In this document: positions 35,235 to 45,334 of the stretch, one piece after another
Layout: every line of letters starts with the position of its first letter
Position numbering within the stretch: the first letter of the stretch is position 1
From: Yanghanlia sp047501535
GTDB lineage: Bacteria > Pseudomonadota > Gammaproteobacteria > Burkholderiales > Burkholderiaceae_B
Length of the DNA stretch: 64,000 bases
Reading direction: 5' to 3'
NCBI RefSeq assembly: GCF_047501535.1
Contig: NZ_JAZDRJ010000011.1
Coordinates: forward strand, 1 to 64,000
Made by a program: the position numbers and the translations under genes
Notes under the pieces: model-generated
Seen by the model: only the letters and a program-made list of their open reading frames with translations
Told to the model about the DNA's origin: nothing
The model's database searches: none

Positions 35235-36134
35235 TCAGATGCCCGCCTGAGCAAAATGGGCGATGACGGCCTCGCGAAAATCTCGGGAAAGCGGCGAAAG
35301 ATAGCCGCCCTTGCGCCAGAAAATAGCGAGTTCGTGGTGCCATGACATACCCTCACCCGAAAGAGCAGATAAGCCCTGCCCGGCAGGCTGATCAAGAATG
35401 CGCGGCGGCATGATGCCCAACAGGTCGGAACAGCGCAGCAATTCAGCAAAAGCAACGGGCGATGCTGTGCTTTCAACCGCCAGTTTGGGAGGCGGCAAAC
35501 CCACGGAAGTAAAGCGCTCCTCCAGCCATTGACGCAGATACAGCGAGCGCGCGGGCAAAGCCCAACGCTCTTGCGCTAGGTCTGCCATGTCATGAAACAG
35601 GTGGCGACGGGGGTGATCAACACGCGCCACAATCTGCATGGTTAACGGCCCTAGCGGTGTGTATTCAAGATCAGCCGGAAGCTTTTCGGGTGTGGCCGCC
35701 ATAATGAGGTCCGCCTGCCCCTTGCGCAATAAGCTAATCAAGCGGGCGCTCAAAGACGTTTCAATAGAGAACGTGGCCAGCGGACGCCGAACGAAAAAAC
35801 TTGCCAGCAGAGGGGAAATTAGTGTCGGAACCAGATAAGGCAAGGTTCCGAGCCGCACCACTCCCGCTTTGGCCATGCGCTGGTCTTCCAGCTCATTTTC
35901 CAAATCGTCCATGGCCAATACAACTTTCTGCGCATGCTGCCGCAAGGTAACACCCGCCTCCGAAAGCACCACCCCACGTGGCAGACGCTCAACAAGCTGC
36001 ATGCCGGCCTGGGCTTCCAGACGGATCAATACTTTTGACAAAGCCGATTGTGTCAGCCCGGCCACCTCCGCCGCTCGATGCAGGTTGCCATGCTCGGCCA
36101 CCGATAGAAAAGCCCTCAAATCCTGTAATCGCAT
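35235..36134 (-). CDS. LysR-family transcriptional regulator
   Basis: This 299-residue LTTR has an N-terminal winged helix (LRAFLSVAEHGNLHRAAEVA, then GLTQSALSKVLIRLEAQAGM) and a periplasmic-binding-like effector domain (VRLGTLPYLVPTLISPLLAS and on). It sits between the SDR-MaoC genes on the same strand and the divergent Bug receptor-MDR-CoA transferase genes. That is the typical place for a regulator of a cluster for uptake and activation of an organic acid. The effector is not predictable. Confidence 0.92.
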   Translation of the reverse strand: MRLQDLRAFLSVAEHGNLHRAAEVAGLTQSALSKVLIRLEAQAGMQLVERLPRGVVLSEAGVTLRQHAQKVVLAMDDLENELEDQRMAKAGVVRLGTLPYLVPTLISPLLASFFVRRPLATFSIETSLSARLISLLRKGQADLIMAATPEKLPADLEYTPLGPLTMQIVARVDHPRRHLFHDMADLAQERWALPARSLYLRQWLEERFTSVGLPPPKLAVESTASPVAFAELLRCSDLLGIMPPRILDQPAGQGLSALSGEGMSWHHELAIFWRKGGYLSPLSRDFREAVIAHFAQAGI

Positions 36135-36261
36135 TGCTGTTTACACGCTTGTTGTTTAAAGCCTGTCTCTCCAACCCAAAAACAAGCCTACCAGGAATCA
36201 CAGAAGTCTCGACAGGAATCCATACCCTCCCTCTTCACTCTTAAACTGAAATGAAAAAGAG

Positions 36262-36277
36262 TGGTCGCTCCCGACCA
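36262..36277. promoter_or_regulatory. Hairpin in the LysR/Bug divergent promoter region
   Basis: TGGTCG-CTCC-CGACCA lies about 35-50 bases before the Bug receptor start, flanked by partly complementary AT-rich arms. It could be part of an operator or a leader stem. No further support is visible. Confidence 0.3.
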
Positions 36278-36311
36278 TGATTCTCATTTTCCAACCACAA
36301 CGGAGACAAAA

Positions 36312-37307
36312 ATGTTAATGAAAAATCCAGGTTCGCGCCTTCGCTATGCATGGATGCTGAGCGCTGTTTTGTCGCTCGGCGCTCACGGCATTGCAGCCGC
36401 TGATAGCGAAACCTACCCTTCCCGTCCAATAACCATTGTTGTGCCCTCAGCAGCCGGCAACGTTAATGACGCAACCGCCCGACTGATCGGCGACGAGCTC
36501 ACCAAAGTCTGGAATCAACCGGTCATCGTCGATAACCGCCCGGGCGCCGGTACAACGATTGGAACACGCTATGTGGCCAACGCCCCCAAGGACGGCTACA
36601 CCGCACTGCTGACCTTTACCGCCCACGTACAGAACCCCTCGCTTTACCCCGATATCGGCTACGACGCCCTGAACGATTTTGAAGCGGTAAGCGAAGTCGC
36701 GCTGTCATCGACCATACTAGCAGTATCCCCCAACTTCCCTGTCAAGACGCTGCCTGAATTAGTCGAACTGGTGAAAGCCAACCCCGGAAAATATCCCTAC
36801 GGTTCTTACGGGATGGGCACGACCGGACATATTCTGGGCGAACTGCTGAAAAAAGAAGCCGGCCTCGACATGGAGCACATTGCTTACAAGGGCGGCGCGC
36901 CTCTGGCCACCGACCTGGTGGCGGGCCACGTGCAAATTGGCCTGATCGCTGTGGGCACGGCTAAAGCACTCCTTGACGCAGGCAAGCTAGTACCTGTGGC
37001 CATCACAGGAAGCCAACGTTCAGCATTGTTGCCCAATGTTCCAACCTTCCTGGAAGAAGGTTATGAAGGCTTTGAGCCGGATGCCTGGATGGGTCTACTC
37101 GTCCCCGCAGGCGTGCCGCAAGATCGCGTCCAAGCTCTGTCAAAAGAAATCGCACGCATCGTTAAAGAGCCCGCGATGGAAAAACGCCTGATGGATCTCA
37201 ACCTGGTACCTGTGGGCAATACACCCGAAGAGTTCAAAAAGGTCTTGCACGACGATTACGCAAAATGGACACAAGTCATTAAAGACGTCGGCATTACAAG
37301 GCAGTAA
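36312..37307 (+). CDS. Bug-family periplasmic solute-binding protein (tripartite tricarboxylate transporter receptor)
   Basis: This 331-residue exported receptor has a signal peptide (RLRYAWMLSAVLSLGAHGIA). The mature protein begins with the Bug hallmark YPSRPITIVVPSAAG, followed by RPGAGTTIGTRYVANAPKDG and GHVQIGLIAVGTAKAL. The start at 36312 is chosen because GGAGA lies six bases upstream; an upstream ATG would place extra residues before the signal. Bug receptors are greatly expanded in Bordetella and relatives and often act without adjacent TctA/TctB, as here. The ligand is probably a carboxylate or an amide-like compound fed to the downstream enzymes. Confidence 0.93.
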   Translation: MLMKNPGSRLRYAWMLSAVLSLGAHGIAAADSETYPSRPITIVVPSAAGNVNDATARLIGDELTKVWNQPVIVDNRPGAGTTIGTRYVANAPKDGYTALLTFTAHVQNPSLYPDIGYDALNDFEAVSEVALSSTILAVSPNFPVKTLPELVELVKANPGKYPYGSYGMGTTGHILGELLKKEAGLDMEHIAYKGGAPLATDLVAGHVQIGLIAVGTAKALLDAGKLVPVAITGSQRSALLPNVPTFLEEGYEGFEPDAWMGLLVPAGVPQDRVQALSKEIARIVKEPAMEKRLMDLNLVPVGNTPEEFKKVLHDDYAKWTQVIKDVGITRQ

Positions 37308-37311
37308 CACC

Positions 37312-38331
37312 ATGAGCGATATCGAAGCGCTGGTTTGCACTCACTGGGGGCACTGGAGCGAACTCACCGTACAACGCCTTGCCCGCCCCGCTCTTGGGCC
37401 TGGGCAAGTGCGGATACGTGTCCACCATGCAGGGGTCGGGTTTGCAGTCAGTTTGTTCGTTTCCGGCAAATACCAGCGCAAGCCGCCGCTACCTTTCACA
37501 CCGGGCACGGAAGTATCGGGCGTCATTCTGGAAACCGCGCCCGACGTGCAACATCTGCACCCAGGCCAGCGTGTCGTGGCGGCGCTGGATTGGGGCGCCT
37601 ATGCCGAGGAAGCTATCGCCAGCGCACATACAACCTACCCCGTGCCGGAAGGCCTGGATTTGTCCCAAGCTGCGGCACTACCCATCACCTATGGCACGGT
37701 GTGGGCCGCGCTGGAGTGGCGCGCAAAACTGCAGCCCGGCGAAACACTGTTGGTACACGGCGCCAGCGGCGCCCTGGGCACGGCCGCCGTGCAGATTGGC
37801 CGGCTGATGGGTGCAACGGTTATTGCGACCGCCAGCACCGAAGCAAAACGCGCCGCCGCGCTGGAAAACGGTGCGCACCATGTCCTGTCTTCCCAGGCTG
37901 ACGAACTGGCAAAAAGCGTCAAGGCGCTATGCCCGAAGGGGGGAGCGGACATTATCTTCGACCCAGTGGGCGGCGATTTGTTTGACGCCTCGCTGCGCTG
38001 TATCGCCCCCGAAGGCCGGCTGCTGACCATTGGCTATGCCAGTGGCCGCATTCCCAACGCGGCTGCCAATCTTCTGCTGGTGAAGAATGTATCTCTCATC
38101 GGCTTTAACTACGGGTATTACATCGGTTGGGGGCTAACAGACGAACGCGCCACCTACGCCGATCGCGTGCAGGAGATAGTCGGAAAAATTCTGACTGCCG
38201 TGGCTGAAGGCAAGCTGCCTCCCCCCCGGACCCACCACTTTCCATTCCATCAATGGGAAGAGGCCATCAACACGGTGATGGAGCGGCGTTCGGTTGGAAA
38301 AGTCATTCTGGATATTGGGAGCCGTGCATGA
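37312..38331 (+). CDS. NADPH:quinone oxidoreductase-like MDR protein
   Basis: This 339-residue medium-chain dehydrogenase/reductase is of the zinc-free quinone-oxidoreductase type. The N-terminal catalytic domain has PFTPGTEVSGVILETA and RVVAALDWGAYAEEA. The nucleotide-binding domain has HGASGALGTAAVQIGRLMGA and DPVGGDLFDASLRC. The zinc-ligand cysteines of alcohol dehydrogenases are absent. Its start is four bases after the receptor stop, and its stop overlaps the CoA transferase start (ATGA), so the three genes form one operon. It probably reduces an enoyl or carbonyl intermediate. Confidence 0.9.
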   Translation: MSDIEALVCTHWGHWSELTVQRLARPALGPGQVRIRVHHAGVGFAVSLFVSGKYQRKPPLPFTPGTEVSGVILETAPDVQHLHPGQRVVAALDWGAYAEEAIASAHTTYPVPEGLDLSQAAALPITYGTVWAALEWRAKLQPGETLLVHGASGALGTAAVQIGRLMGATVIATASTEAKRAAALENGAHHVLSSQADELAKSVKALCPKGGADIIFDPVGGDLFDASLRCIAPEGRLLTIGYASGRIPNAAANLLLVKNVSLIGFNYGYYIGWGLTDERATYADRVQEIVGKILTAVAEGKLPPPRTHHFPFHQWEEAINTVMERRSVGKVILDIGSRA

Positions 38332-39470
38332 TGCAGGCAAGTAAAGATGAAACACCCTTGCTGGAAGGCCTGATCGTCCTCGATCTCAGCCAGGGCATCG
38401 CTGGCCCGTATTGCGGCCTGCTGCTGCGCCAGCAGGGCGCACGAGTCATCAAGGTGGAACCGCCGACGGGAGACTGGAGCCGCCAGATGGGCCGAGCGCG
38501 TGCTGGCCACACCGCCATTTCCATTGCGTATAACGCCGGTAAGGAAAGCGTGGTGCTCGATACCCGCACACCGGAAGGTCGCAGCGCCCTGCAGCGCTTG
38601 GCTACGAAGGCCGATATTGTTATCCAAAACTTTCGGCCGGGCGTGGCAGAGCGCATGGGGGCAGGCTACGAGGAACTGGCCCGCGCAAACCCGAAACTCA
38701 TCTATGTTTCAATTTCAGGGTATGGGCCGGACGGCCCCATGGCTCAGTTGCCCGCGCTAGATACCACCATGCAGGCAGTCAGCGGCCTGATGTACGTCAA
38801 TCGCGATGTCGCCACAGACCAGCCGCGCCGCATCGGGTTCTTTTTGATTGATCTGACTACCGGCATGTACGCCGCCCAGAATATCGGCACCGCCTTGTAT
38901 CGCGCAGCACTAACCGGTCAGGGCCGCCACATACACGTCTCCATGCTGCAAGCCAGCGCAGCGCTACAGTCTTATATTGTGCTGGATGATGCCATGTTCC
39001 CCCACGCGGAATCCGCTGTCTTCAATGCACCAACTGGCATATTCGAAACCCAGGACGGCCCCCTGTATATCAGTATGCTGAACGACGCCATGTTTCAGCG
39101 CTTGGCAAGCACACTGGGGTTCGATGACTGGCTGTCCGACCCTGAATTACGAAGCAGCGCCGGGCGCATGCCTCGCGCTGCCGAATTGAACCAACGGGTG
39201 GCCGCCAAACTGGCGGAAAACAGCCGGGATTACTGGGAACGCGCCTTGGCTGACAACGATGTCCTGTTCGGGCGCGTTAACCATCCGCGCGACCTTCGCA
39301 CTAACCCCCAGGCTTTGCATTCAGGCTTGTTCAGCGCCCTACCGCAAACAGGAATCGGCGAGCTGCCGTGGCCTGGCCTGCCGGGCAACGGCTTCCATCA
39401 GATTGCGCCGGGTGAGGCGCCTACCCTGGGCCAACATACCGAAGCCATCATTAAAGAGTTCAACCTTTAG
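38328..39470 (+). CDS. CaiB/BaiF family (class III) CoA transferase
   Basis: The protein is 380 residues from the ATG that overlaps the preceding stop. A frame extending upstream to 38253 lies inside the MDR gene and is not used. Family motifs are LDLSQGIAGPYCGLLLRQQG, IKVEPPTGDWSR, VVLDTRTPEGR and ALDTTMQAVSGL, with the candidate catalytic Asp. Class III transferases activate carboxylic acids by moving CoA from a donor acyl-CoA. With the Bug receptor, the MDR and the neighbouring MaoC and SDR genes, it suggests a peripheral acid-degradation pathway of unknown substrate. Confidence 0.92.
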   Translation: MMQASKDETPLLEGLIVLDLSQGIAGPYCGLLLRQQGARVIKVEPPTGDWSRQMGRARAGHTAISIAYNAGKESVVLDTRTPEGRSALQRLATKADIVIQNFRPGVAERMGAGYEELARANPKLIYVSISGYGPDGPMAQLPALDTTMQAVSGLMYVNRDVATDQPRRIGFFLIDLTTGMYAAQNIGTALYRAALTGQGRHIHVSMLQASAALQSYIVLDDAMFPHAESAVFNAPTGIFETQDGPLYISMLNDAMFQRLASTLGFDDWLSDPELRSSAGRMPRAAELNQRVAAKLAENSRDYWERALADNDVLFGRVNHPRDLRTNPQALHSGLFSALPQTGIGELPWPGLPGNGFHQIAPGEAPTLGQHTEAIIKEFNL

Positions 39471-39510
39471 AGCCTTTCCCCGCCCACATAGCGGCCGCTA
39501 ACGGCCCCGG

Positions 39511-40320
39511 CTACTTCTGCTGTGTGGGCCAGTAATAACTATCCGGCGTCGCCCGTGCCCCGAAAATGGCCTGCCCTACCCGCACAACCGTCGCGCCCTC
39601 TTCAATCGCGACTTCGAAATCCCCCGACATCCCCATCGATAGTTCGTCCAGCCCTATGCTCGCCGGTGTTTCCTGCCGCAGCCTTTCTCGTAGCTCCCGG
39701 AGCAGCACAAAACACTTGCGTACCTGTTCAGTCTCTGCCGAAAACACGGCAAGCGTCATCAAGCCTCGCACCCTGAGGGCGGAAAAAGCGGGGAGCTCTC
39801 GCAGAAAAGCCGCTACCTCGGCGGGAGCCAGGCCATATTTACTGGCTTCGCCAGACGTGTTCACCTGTACGAACACATCAAGCGAGCGCCCTTCAAGCTG
39901 CAAGCGCCGCTCCAGGGCTTCTGCCACGCGTAAGCTGTCCAAAGCCTGAAATTCAGTGGCAAAGCGCGCCACCAACTTGGCCTTGTTGGTCTGCAGGTGC
40001 CCCACTACCGACCACTGCAGATCGGTGAGATCCTGCATGGCCTGCCATTTCCCGTAGGCTTCCTGTGGTTTATTCTCGCCAAAGAAGCGGCAATCTGCCG
40101 CATAAGCCTGGCGTAACACGGCTTCCGGCTTGGTTTTGCTAATGGGCAGCAGACGCACCTCGCCAGGATGCCGGCCAACCCTCTGGCAAGCTTTTAGTAT
40201 GCGTGCTTGTACCGCCGCCAGGTTATGTTGAAAGTCCTCCACGCTTGCCGCTTGGGGCCACTTATCATGAAGGTCGTGACGCAGCAACGGCTGCGCAGAG
40301 TTATCTTCGGACATACACAT
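39511..40320 (-). CDS. YggS/PLPBP family PLP-binding protein
   Basis: This 269-residue single-domain protein has the fold-type III alanine-racemase barrel. The PLP lysine lies in LLPISKTKPEAVLRQA. Other motifs are FGENKPQEAYGKWQAM, WSVVGHLQTNKAK, VQVNTSGEASKYGL and ELSMGMSGDFEVAIEEG. The family controls PLP homeostasis and has no confirmed enzyme activity. A second ATG two codons in (40314) is an equally good start. It converges with the CoA transferase gene and is divergent from the second formate dehydrogenase operon. Confidence 0.93.
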   Translation of the reverse strand: MCMSEDNSAQPLLRHDLHDKWPQAASVEDFQHNLAAVQARILKACQRVGRHPGEVRLLPISKTKPEAVLRQAYAADCRFFGENKPQEAYGKWQAMQDLTDLQWSVVGHLQTNKAKLVARFATEFQALDSLRVAEALERRLQLEGRSLDVFVQVNTSGEASKYGLAPAEVAAFLRELPAFSALRVRGLMTLAVFSAETEQVRKCFVLLRELRERLRQETPASIGLDELSMGMSGDFEVAIEEGATVVRVGQAIFGARATPDSYYWPTQQK

Positions 40321-40634
40321 CCCATCTCATTTCACCGAACCTCGGAACAATGTACTCCACACTCTGATAGAGAGAGTAGCGAGACAGATCGCGCCGCACC
40401 ATGCTGGCAGTAGCGGCTTCCAAAGCTGAATAAATCTACTCGGTTCCGGCGCTACGATCGCTCAACAGCATTGACACTAAGCGTATGGCACGAGAAAACA
40501 TTTCCATTTATTGAAAATGGTTAATCCATGGGGCACAACCCCCTTCACCTTTATACTCAGGCGAAACGGGGTCGATACGATAAAAATAAACGGCTCCTGC
40601 GTCATCTCTAGCTTTCAAGCACTCGGAGGAGCCC
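40321..40634 (+). promoter_or_regulatory. Promoter region upstream of the second formate dehydrogenase operon
   Basis: This 314-base gap holds no convincing gene. It contains a TTGACA hexamer at 40470-40475 without a good partner -10 box, an inverted repeat CCATTT-N5-AAATGG (40504-40520), and the Shine-Dalgarno GGAGGA shortly before the ATG at 40635. No FNR, NarL or ModE site could be picked out with confidence. Confidence 0.35.
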
Positions 40635-43600
40635 ATGCTTAAAGTAAGTCGACGGCAATTCTTCAAGGTGACAGGCTCTACATTGGCGAGCTCCAGTCTC
40701 ACGCTACTGGGCGCAGCACCGGCTCCGGCGATGGCTGAAGTCCGCCAATACAAGCTTGCGCGCATGACGGAAACGCGCAATACCTGTCCCTACTGCTCTG
40801 TAGCCTGTGGCGTTTTGCTGTATAGCCTGGGCGACGGGGCCAAGAATGCTAAAGCACGTATCGTACATATCGAGGGTGATGCCGATCACCCGGTCAACCG
40901 CGGCACGCTCTGTCCCAAGGGCGCGGGTCTGACAGACTTCATCAACAGCCCCAACCGCCTCACACACCCCGAATACCGCGCCCCCGGTTCCGACAAGTGG
41001 GAACGCATTTCCTGGGACGACGCGCTCACTCGCATCGCTCGCCTCATGAAAGACGACCGCGATGCCAATTTCATTGAGCGCACCGACGACGGGAAAATCG
41101 TCAATCGCTGGCTCACGACCGGCATGCTGGCGGCATCGGCAAGCTCTAACGAAGTCGCCTATATCACGCACAAGGTCGTGCGTGCCATGGGCACATTGGC
41201 GTTCGATAACCAAGCACGTGTCTGACACGGCCCTACGGTGGCAGGTCTTGCCCCGACGTTTGGCCGTGGAGCGATGACGAATCATTGGGTTGATATCAAA
41301 AACGCCGATGTCATTCTCATCATGGGCGGCAACGCCGCTGAAGCTCACCCTTGCGGGTTTAAGTGGGTCACAGAAGCCAAGGCGCACAATAATGCGAAGC
41401 TGATCGTCGTCGATCCTCGCTTTACGCGTTCGGCATCCGTGGCGGATTTTTACGCGCCCATTCGTACCGGTACTGACATCGTCTTTCTGGGCGGCGTCAT
41501 ACGCTATCTACTGGAAAACGACAAAATCCAGCACGAATACGTACGCAATTACACCGACCTGTCGTTCATCGTCCGCGAAGACTTCAACTTCAACGACGGC
41601 TTGTACTCCGGCTACAACGAGGAACTCCGGAAATACGACTCTTCCTCCTGGGATTACGAGATTGGCGAAGACGGCTATGTAAAAACCGACCCGACCTTGC
41701 AACACCCCCGTTCGGTATATCAACTGCTCAAGAAACATTACGAGCGGTACACGCCGGAAATGGTGTCACGGATCTGTGGCACACCCGAGGACAAATTCCT
41801 CAAAGTGTGCGAGATGCTGGCCTCCACTTCCACCCCCGATCGAGCGGGCACCATCATGTACGCGCTGGGCTGGACGCAACACACAGTCGGTTCGCAAATG
41901 ATCCGCACAGGCGCAATGGTGCAGCTGCTGCTGGGCAACATCGGCATTGCAGGTGGCGGCATGAACGCCTTGCGCGGGCACTCGAACATCCAGGGCCTGA
42001 CCGACATCGGCCTGATGTCCAACCTGTTACCCGGTTACTTGAACCTGCCCACCGATAACGAGCAGTCTTACGAGGAGTACATCCGCCGCCGCGCACCCAC
42101 CCCCCTACGCCCTAACCAATTGAGCTACTGGCAGAACTACAGCAAGTTCCACGTCAGCCTCATGAAGGCTTGGTTCGGCGATGCGGCGCACGCCGGCAAC
42201 GACTGGGCTTATCACTACTTGCCCAAAATGGATCGCTCTTACGACATGCTGCAAGCGTACGAGCTCATGCACCAGGGCAAAATGACGGGCTATATCTGCC
42301 AGGGCTTTAACCCTCTGGCAGCAGCCCCCTACAAGCGCAAGCTCATCGAAGCGTTCTCCAAGCTGAAGTTCATGATCATCATGGACCCTCTGGTCACGGA
42401 AACCTCCGAGTTCTGGCGTAATGTGGGCGAGCACAACGATGTAGACACAGCATCTATCCAAACGGAAGTCATCCGGCTACCGACCACCTGCTTTGCCGAA
42501 GAAGAAGGCGCGCTGGTGAACTCGGGCCGCTGGCTGCAATGGCACTGGAAAGGGGCGGAGCCACCCGGCGAAGCCAAGAGCGACATTGAAATCATGGCGC
42601 TCATCTACCAGCGCATCCGGGCCTTGTACGAGGAAGAAGGCGGTACGTTCCCCGACCCCATCCTCAATTTGTCCTGGCCTTATGCCACGCCAATGAATCC
42701 CACCGCGGCAGACCTCGCCAAGGAATTGAACGGTCGGGCGCTGGTCGACCTCGTCGAGGAAACCGACCCTTCCAGGCCGGCGCGCGTCTTGCGCAAGGCG
42801 GGTGAACAACTTTCCGGTTTTGGCGAACTGCGCGACGATGGCACCACGCTGTGCGGGTGCTGGATCTACTCCGGCAGTTGGACATCCGAAGGCAATATGA
42901 TGGCGCGGCGCGACAACAGCGACCCGACCGGCATCGGCCAGACGCTTAAGTGGGCCTGGTCATGGCCTGCCAATCGCCGCATCTTGTATAACCGCGCTTC
43001 AGCCGACCCGTCCGGCAAACCGTTCGACCCCCGCAGGCCGCTGGTGTACTGGAACGGCAAAGCCTGGGTGGGCGCCGACACGCCCGACTACAAGGCCGAT
43101 GAAAACCCTGCCAACGGCATGGGCCCCTTCATCATGAACGCCGAAGGCACGGCGCGCTTCTTCGCCCGACGCGGCATGGCCGAAGGGCCGTTCCCTGTTC
43201 ACTACGAGCCGTTCGAAACGCCCGTGGGCTACAACCCGCTGTTCCCGGACAACAAGCTCGCAACCAGCAACCCTGCAGCACGCGTCTTTGAGCAAGACCT
43301 CGCCGCCATGGGTAAGGTGGAAGACTTCCCTCACGTCGGCACCACTTACCGTCTGACGGAACACTTCCACTACTGGACAAAACACGTCCGGCTCAACGCC
43401 ATTTTGCAACCCGAGCAATTCGTTGAAATCGGCGAAGCGCTAGCCAACGAACTGGGCATTGCACATGGCGAACGCGTCAAGGTCTCGTCCAATCGCGGCT
43501 ATATCAAGGCCGTGGCGGTCGTCACCAAACGCATCAAGGCGCTGACCGTAGAAGGGAAAACCGTGCATCAGGTTGGCATTCCCCTGCACTGGGGCTTTGT

Positions 43601-43718
43601 CGGGCTAGCCAAGCCGGGCTTTCTGGCCAACACCTTGACGCCATCGGTGGGCGACGGCAACACCTACACGCCGGAGTTCAAATCCTTCCTGGTCAAAGTC
43701 GAAAAGTTAGGAGCGTAA
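40635..43718 (+). CDS. fdnG: Formate dehydrogenase-N alpha subunit, selenocysteine-containing (copy 2)
   Basis: This 1027-residue periplasmic molybdopterin enzyme is read through a TGA at 41223-41225 that encodes selenocysteine 197, one residue from its place in E. coli FdnG (196). Context: RV-Sec-HGPTVAGLAPTFGRGAM. The Tat motif SRRQFFKV is at residues 5-12. The [4Fe-4S] ligands are Cys51, Cys54, Cys58 and Cys93. It is clearly paralogous to the copy at 18184 along its whole length but diverged, so this is an old duplication or separate acquisition. A good Shine-Dalgarno sequence precedes the start, and the beta-subunit gene follows after three bases. Confidence 0.96.
41223..41269 (+). promoter_or_regulatory. 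SECIS element of fdnG copy 2
   Basis: The UGA at 41223 is followed by an outer stem CTACGG (41233-41238) with CCGTGG (41264-41269) and an apical hairpin GGCA-GGTCT-TGCC (41240-41252). The loop is the canonical GGUCU recognised by SelB. Relative to copy 1, one outer pair changes from C-G to U-G and the structure is kept. Confidence 0.88.
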
Positions 43719-43721
43719 ACC

Positions 43722-44621
43722 ATGTCATTGCAATCACTGGACATCAAGCGACGCTCCGCCACCACCACGCCGCCTCCGGGCGTGCGTGAGGAACAGGTGG
43801 GCGGCGGGGTCGCCAAACTGATTGACACCACCAAATGCATTGGCTGCAAAGCGTGTCAGGTGGCCTGTATGGAGTGGAACGATCTACGGGATGACATCGG
43901 CATCAACGTGGGTGTGTATGACAACCCTGCGGATCTCACCGACCAGTCCTGGACACTGATGCGGTTCTCCGAATACGAGAACAGTGCAGGTGACTTGGAA
44001 TGGCTGATCCGCAAGGACGGCTGCATGCACTGTGAAGACCCAGGCTGCCTGAAGGCCTGTCCGGCACCCGGGGCCATCGTTCAATATCACAACGGCATTG
44101 TGGATTTCCACGAGGAAAACTGCATTGGCTGCGGCTATTGCATCACCGGCTGCCCGTTCGATATCCCTCGGCTTTCCGACAAGGACAACAAAGCCTACAA
44201 GTGCACCTTGTGTTCTGATCGTGTGGCGGTGGGCCAGGAACCCGCCTGCGTCAAGACCTGCCCCACTGGCGCCATTGTCTTCGGCACCAAGGAAGACATG
44301 ATTCACCACGCCGAAGGCCGGATCACCGACCTTAAATCACGCGGTTTTGATCAAGCCGGCCTTTATGACCCAGCTGGCGTGGGCGGCACTCATGTCATGT
44401 ATGTCCTGCATCATGCCGATCGGCCCGGGCTGTACAACGATCTTCCCAAAGACCCGCAAATCAGCCCTATGGTGGGCGTCTGGAAGGGCATCGCCAAACC
44501 CATCGGGGTCGCCATCATGGCCTTCGCAGCCCTGACCGGCTTCTTCCATTACATCCGTACCGGCCCCAACGAGACGGACGAGGAAGACGAACGCAAAGCC
44601 AAGGAGTTCATGGATGAATAA
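43722..44621 (+). CDS. fdnH: Formate dehydrogenase-N beta subunit, four [4Fe-4S] ferredoxin-like (copy 2)
   Basis: This 299-residue membrane-anchored electron-transfer subunit is close in length to E. coli FdnH. The cysteine groups are CIGCKACQVAC, CMHCEDPGCLKAC, CIGCGYCITGC and CTLCSDR with ACVKTCPTG. The short N-terminus (SLDIKRRSATTTPPPGVREE) resembles the E. coli type, unlike the Pro/Ala-rich leader of copy 1. A C-terminal helix (PIGVAIMAFAALTGFFHYI) provides the membrane anchor. It overlaps the gamma-subunit gene by eight bases. Confidence 0.95.
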   Translation: MSLQSLDIKRRSATTTPPPGVREEQVGGGVAKLIDTTKCIGCKACQVACMEWNDLRDDIGINVGVYDNPADLTDQSWTLMRFSEYENSAGDLEWLIRKDGCMHCEDPGCLKACPAPGAIVQYHNGIVDFHEENCIGCGYCITGCPFDIPRLSDKDNKAYKCTLCSDRVAVGQEPACVKTCPTGAIVFGTKEDMIHHAEGRITDLKSRGFDQAGLYDPAGVGGTHVMYVLHHADRPGLYNDLPKDPQISPMVGVWKGIAKPIGVAIMAFAALTGFFHYIRTGPNETDEEDERKAKEFMDE

Positions 44622-45261
44622 CGTGACCGAACCACGGACGATCCAGCGCTATTCCACCAGCCAGCGCATCAATCACTGGATCATCGCCATTACCTTCATC
44701 TTGCTGGCAATTTCCGGCCTAGCCCTGTTTCACCCTTCGTTTTACTGGATGAGCAATCTGCTGGGAGGCGGGGTCTGGACACGCATTCTCCACCCTTTTA
44801 TCGGGGTGGTAATGTTCTTATGCTTCTTTGTGTTCGCGGCCCGCATGTTCACTCACAATCTTATTGAAAAACGAGATTTAGAATGGGTGCGCAAATCGCC
44901 CGACATGCTCAATCTGAAAAACGAAAACCTGCCTGAGCAGGGCCGTTACAACGGTGGGCAGAAACTGCTTTTCTTCACGCTGATTATCCTCATGCTGGGC
45001 CTGCTGGCAACAGGCGTAGTCATGTGGCGCTCTTATTTCTCGTATTTGTTTCCCATTGAAGTCATCCGCGTAGCAAGCCTGCTGCATGCTCTGTTCGGGT
45101 TTGCCATCATTTGTGCAATCATCATGCACATTTACGCAGGGATCTGGGTCAAGGGTTCGGTCAAAGCCATGACCCGCGGCACCGTTACTCACGGTTGGGC
45201 CTGGAAACACCATCGTGCCTGGCTGCGCGAAATACGCGATAACCCTTCACACGAAAAATAA
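44614..45261 (+). CDS. fdnI: Formate dehydrogenase-N gamma subunit, cytochrome b556 (copy 2)
   Basis: This 215-residue membrane cytochrome b has four helices. Candidate heme-ligand histidines are in SQRINHWIIAITF, TRILHPFIGVV, ASLLHALFGFA and IIMHIYAGIWV. It lacks the N-terminal leader of copy 1. It delivers electrons from formate to quinone. A terminator-like hairpin follows it before the next gene, so the structural operon may largely end here. Confidence 0.94.
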   Translation: MNNVTEPRTIQRYSTSQRINHWIIAITFILLAISGLALFHPSFYWMSNLLGGGVWTRILHPFIGVVMFLCFFVFAARMFTHNLIEKRDLEWVRKSPDMLNLKNENLPEQGRYNGGQKLLFFTLIILMLGLLATGVVMWRSYFSYLFPIEVIRVASLLHALFGFAIICAIIMHIYAGIWVKGSVKAMTRGTVTHGWAWKHHRAWLREIRDNPSHEK

Positions 45262-45295
45262 CCTAGCACATACCCTTACAGTGCTTTACCTGCAT

Positions 45296-45334
45296 GGCTG
45301 CCCCAGGCATGATGCTCAGGGCAGCCTTGTTTTT
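45296..45334 (+). terminator. Intrinsic terminator or attenuator between fdnI and fdhE
   Basis: GGCTGCCC (45296-45303) pairs perfectly with GGGCAGCC (45319-45326) around a 15-base loop and is followed at once by TTGTTTTT. It ends just before the fdhE Shine-Dalgarno (GAGGAG). It would reduce transcription into fdhE-selA-selB. Confidence 0.75.

Noticed and set aside
39489..39500. Perfect 12-base palindrome TAGCGGCCGCTA between the CoA transferase and YggS genes.
   Set aside because: No T-run follows on either side and it is short enough to arise by chance in GC-rich DNA; not called a terminator.
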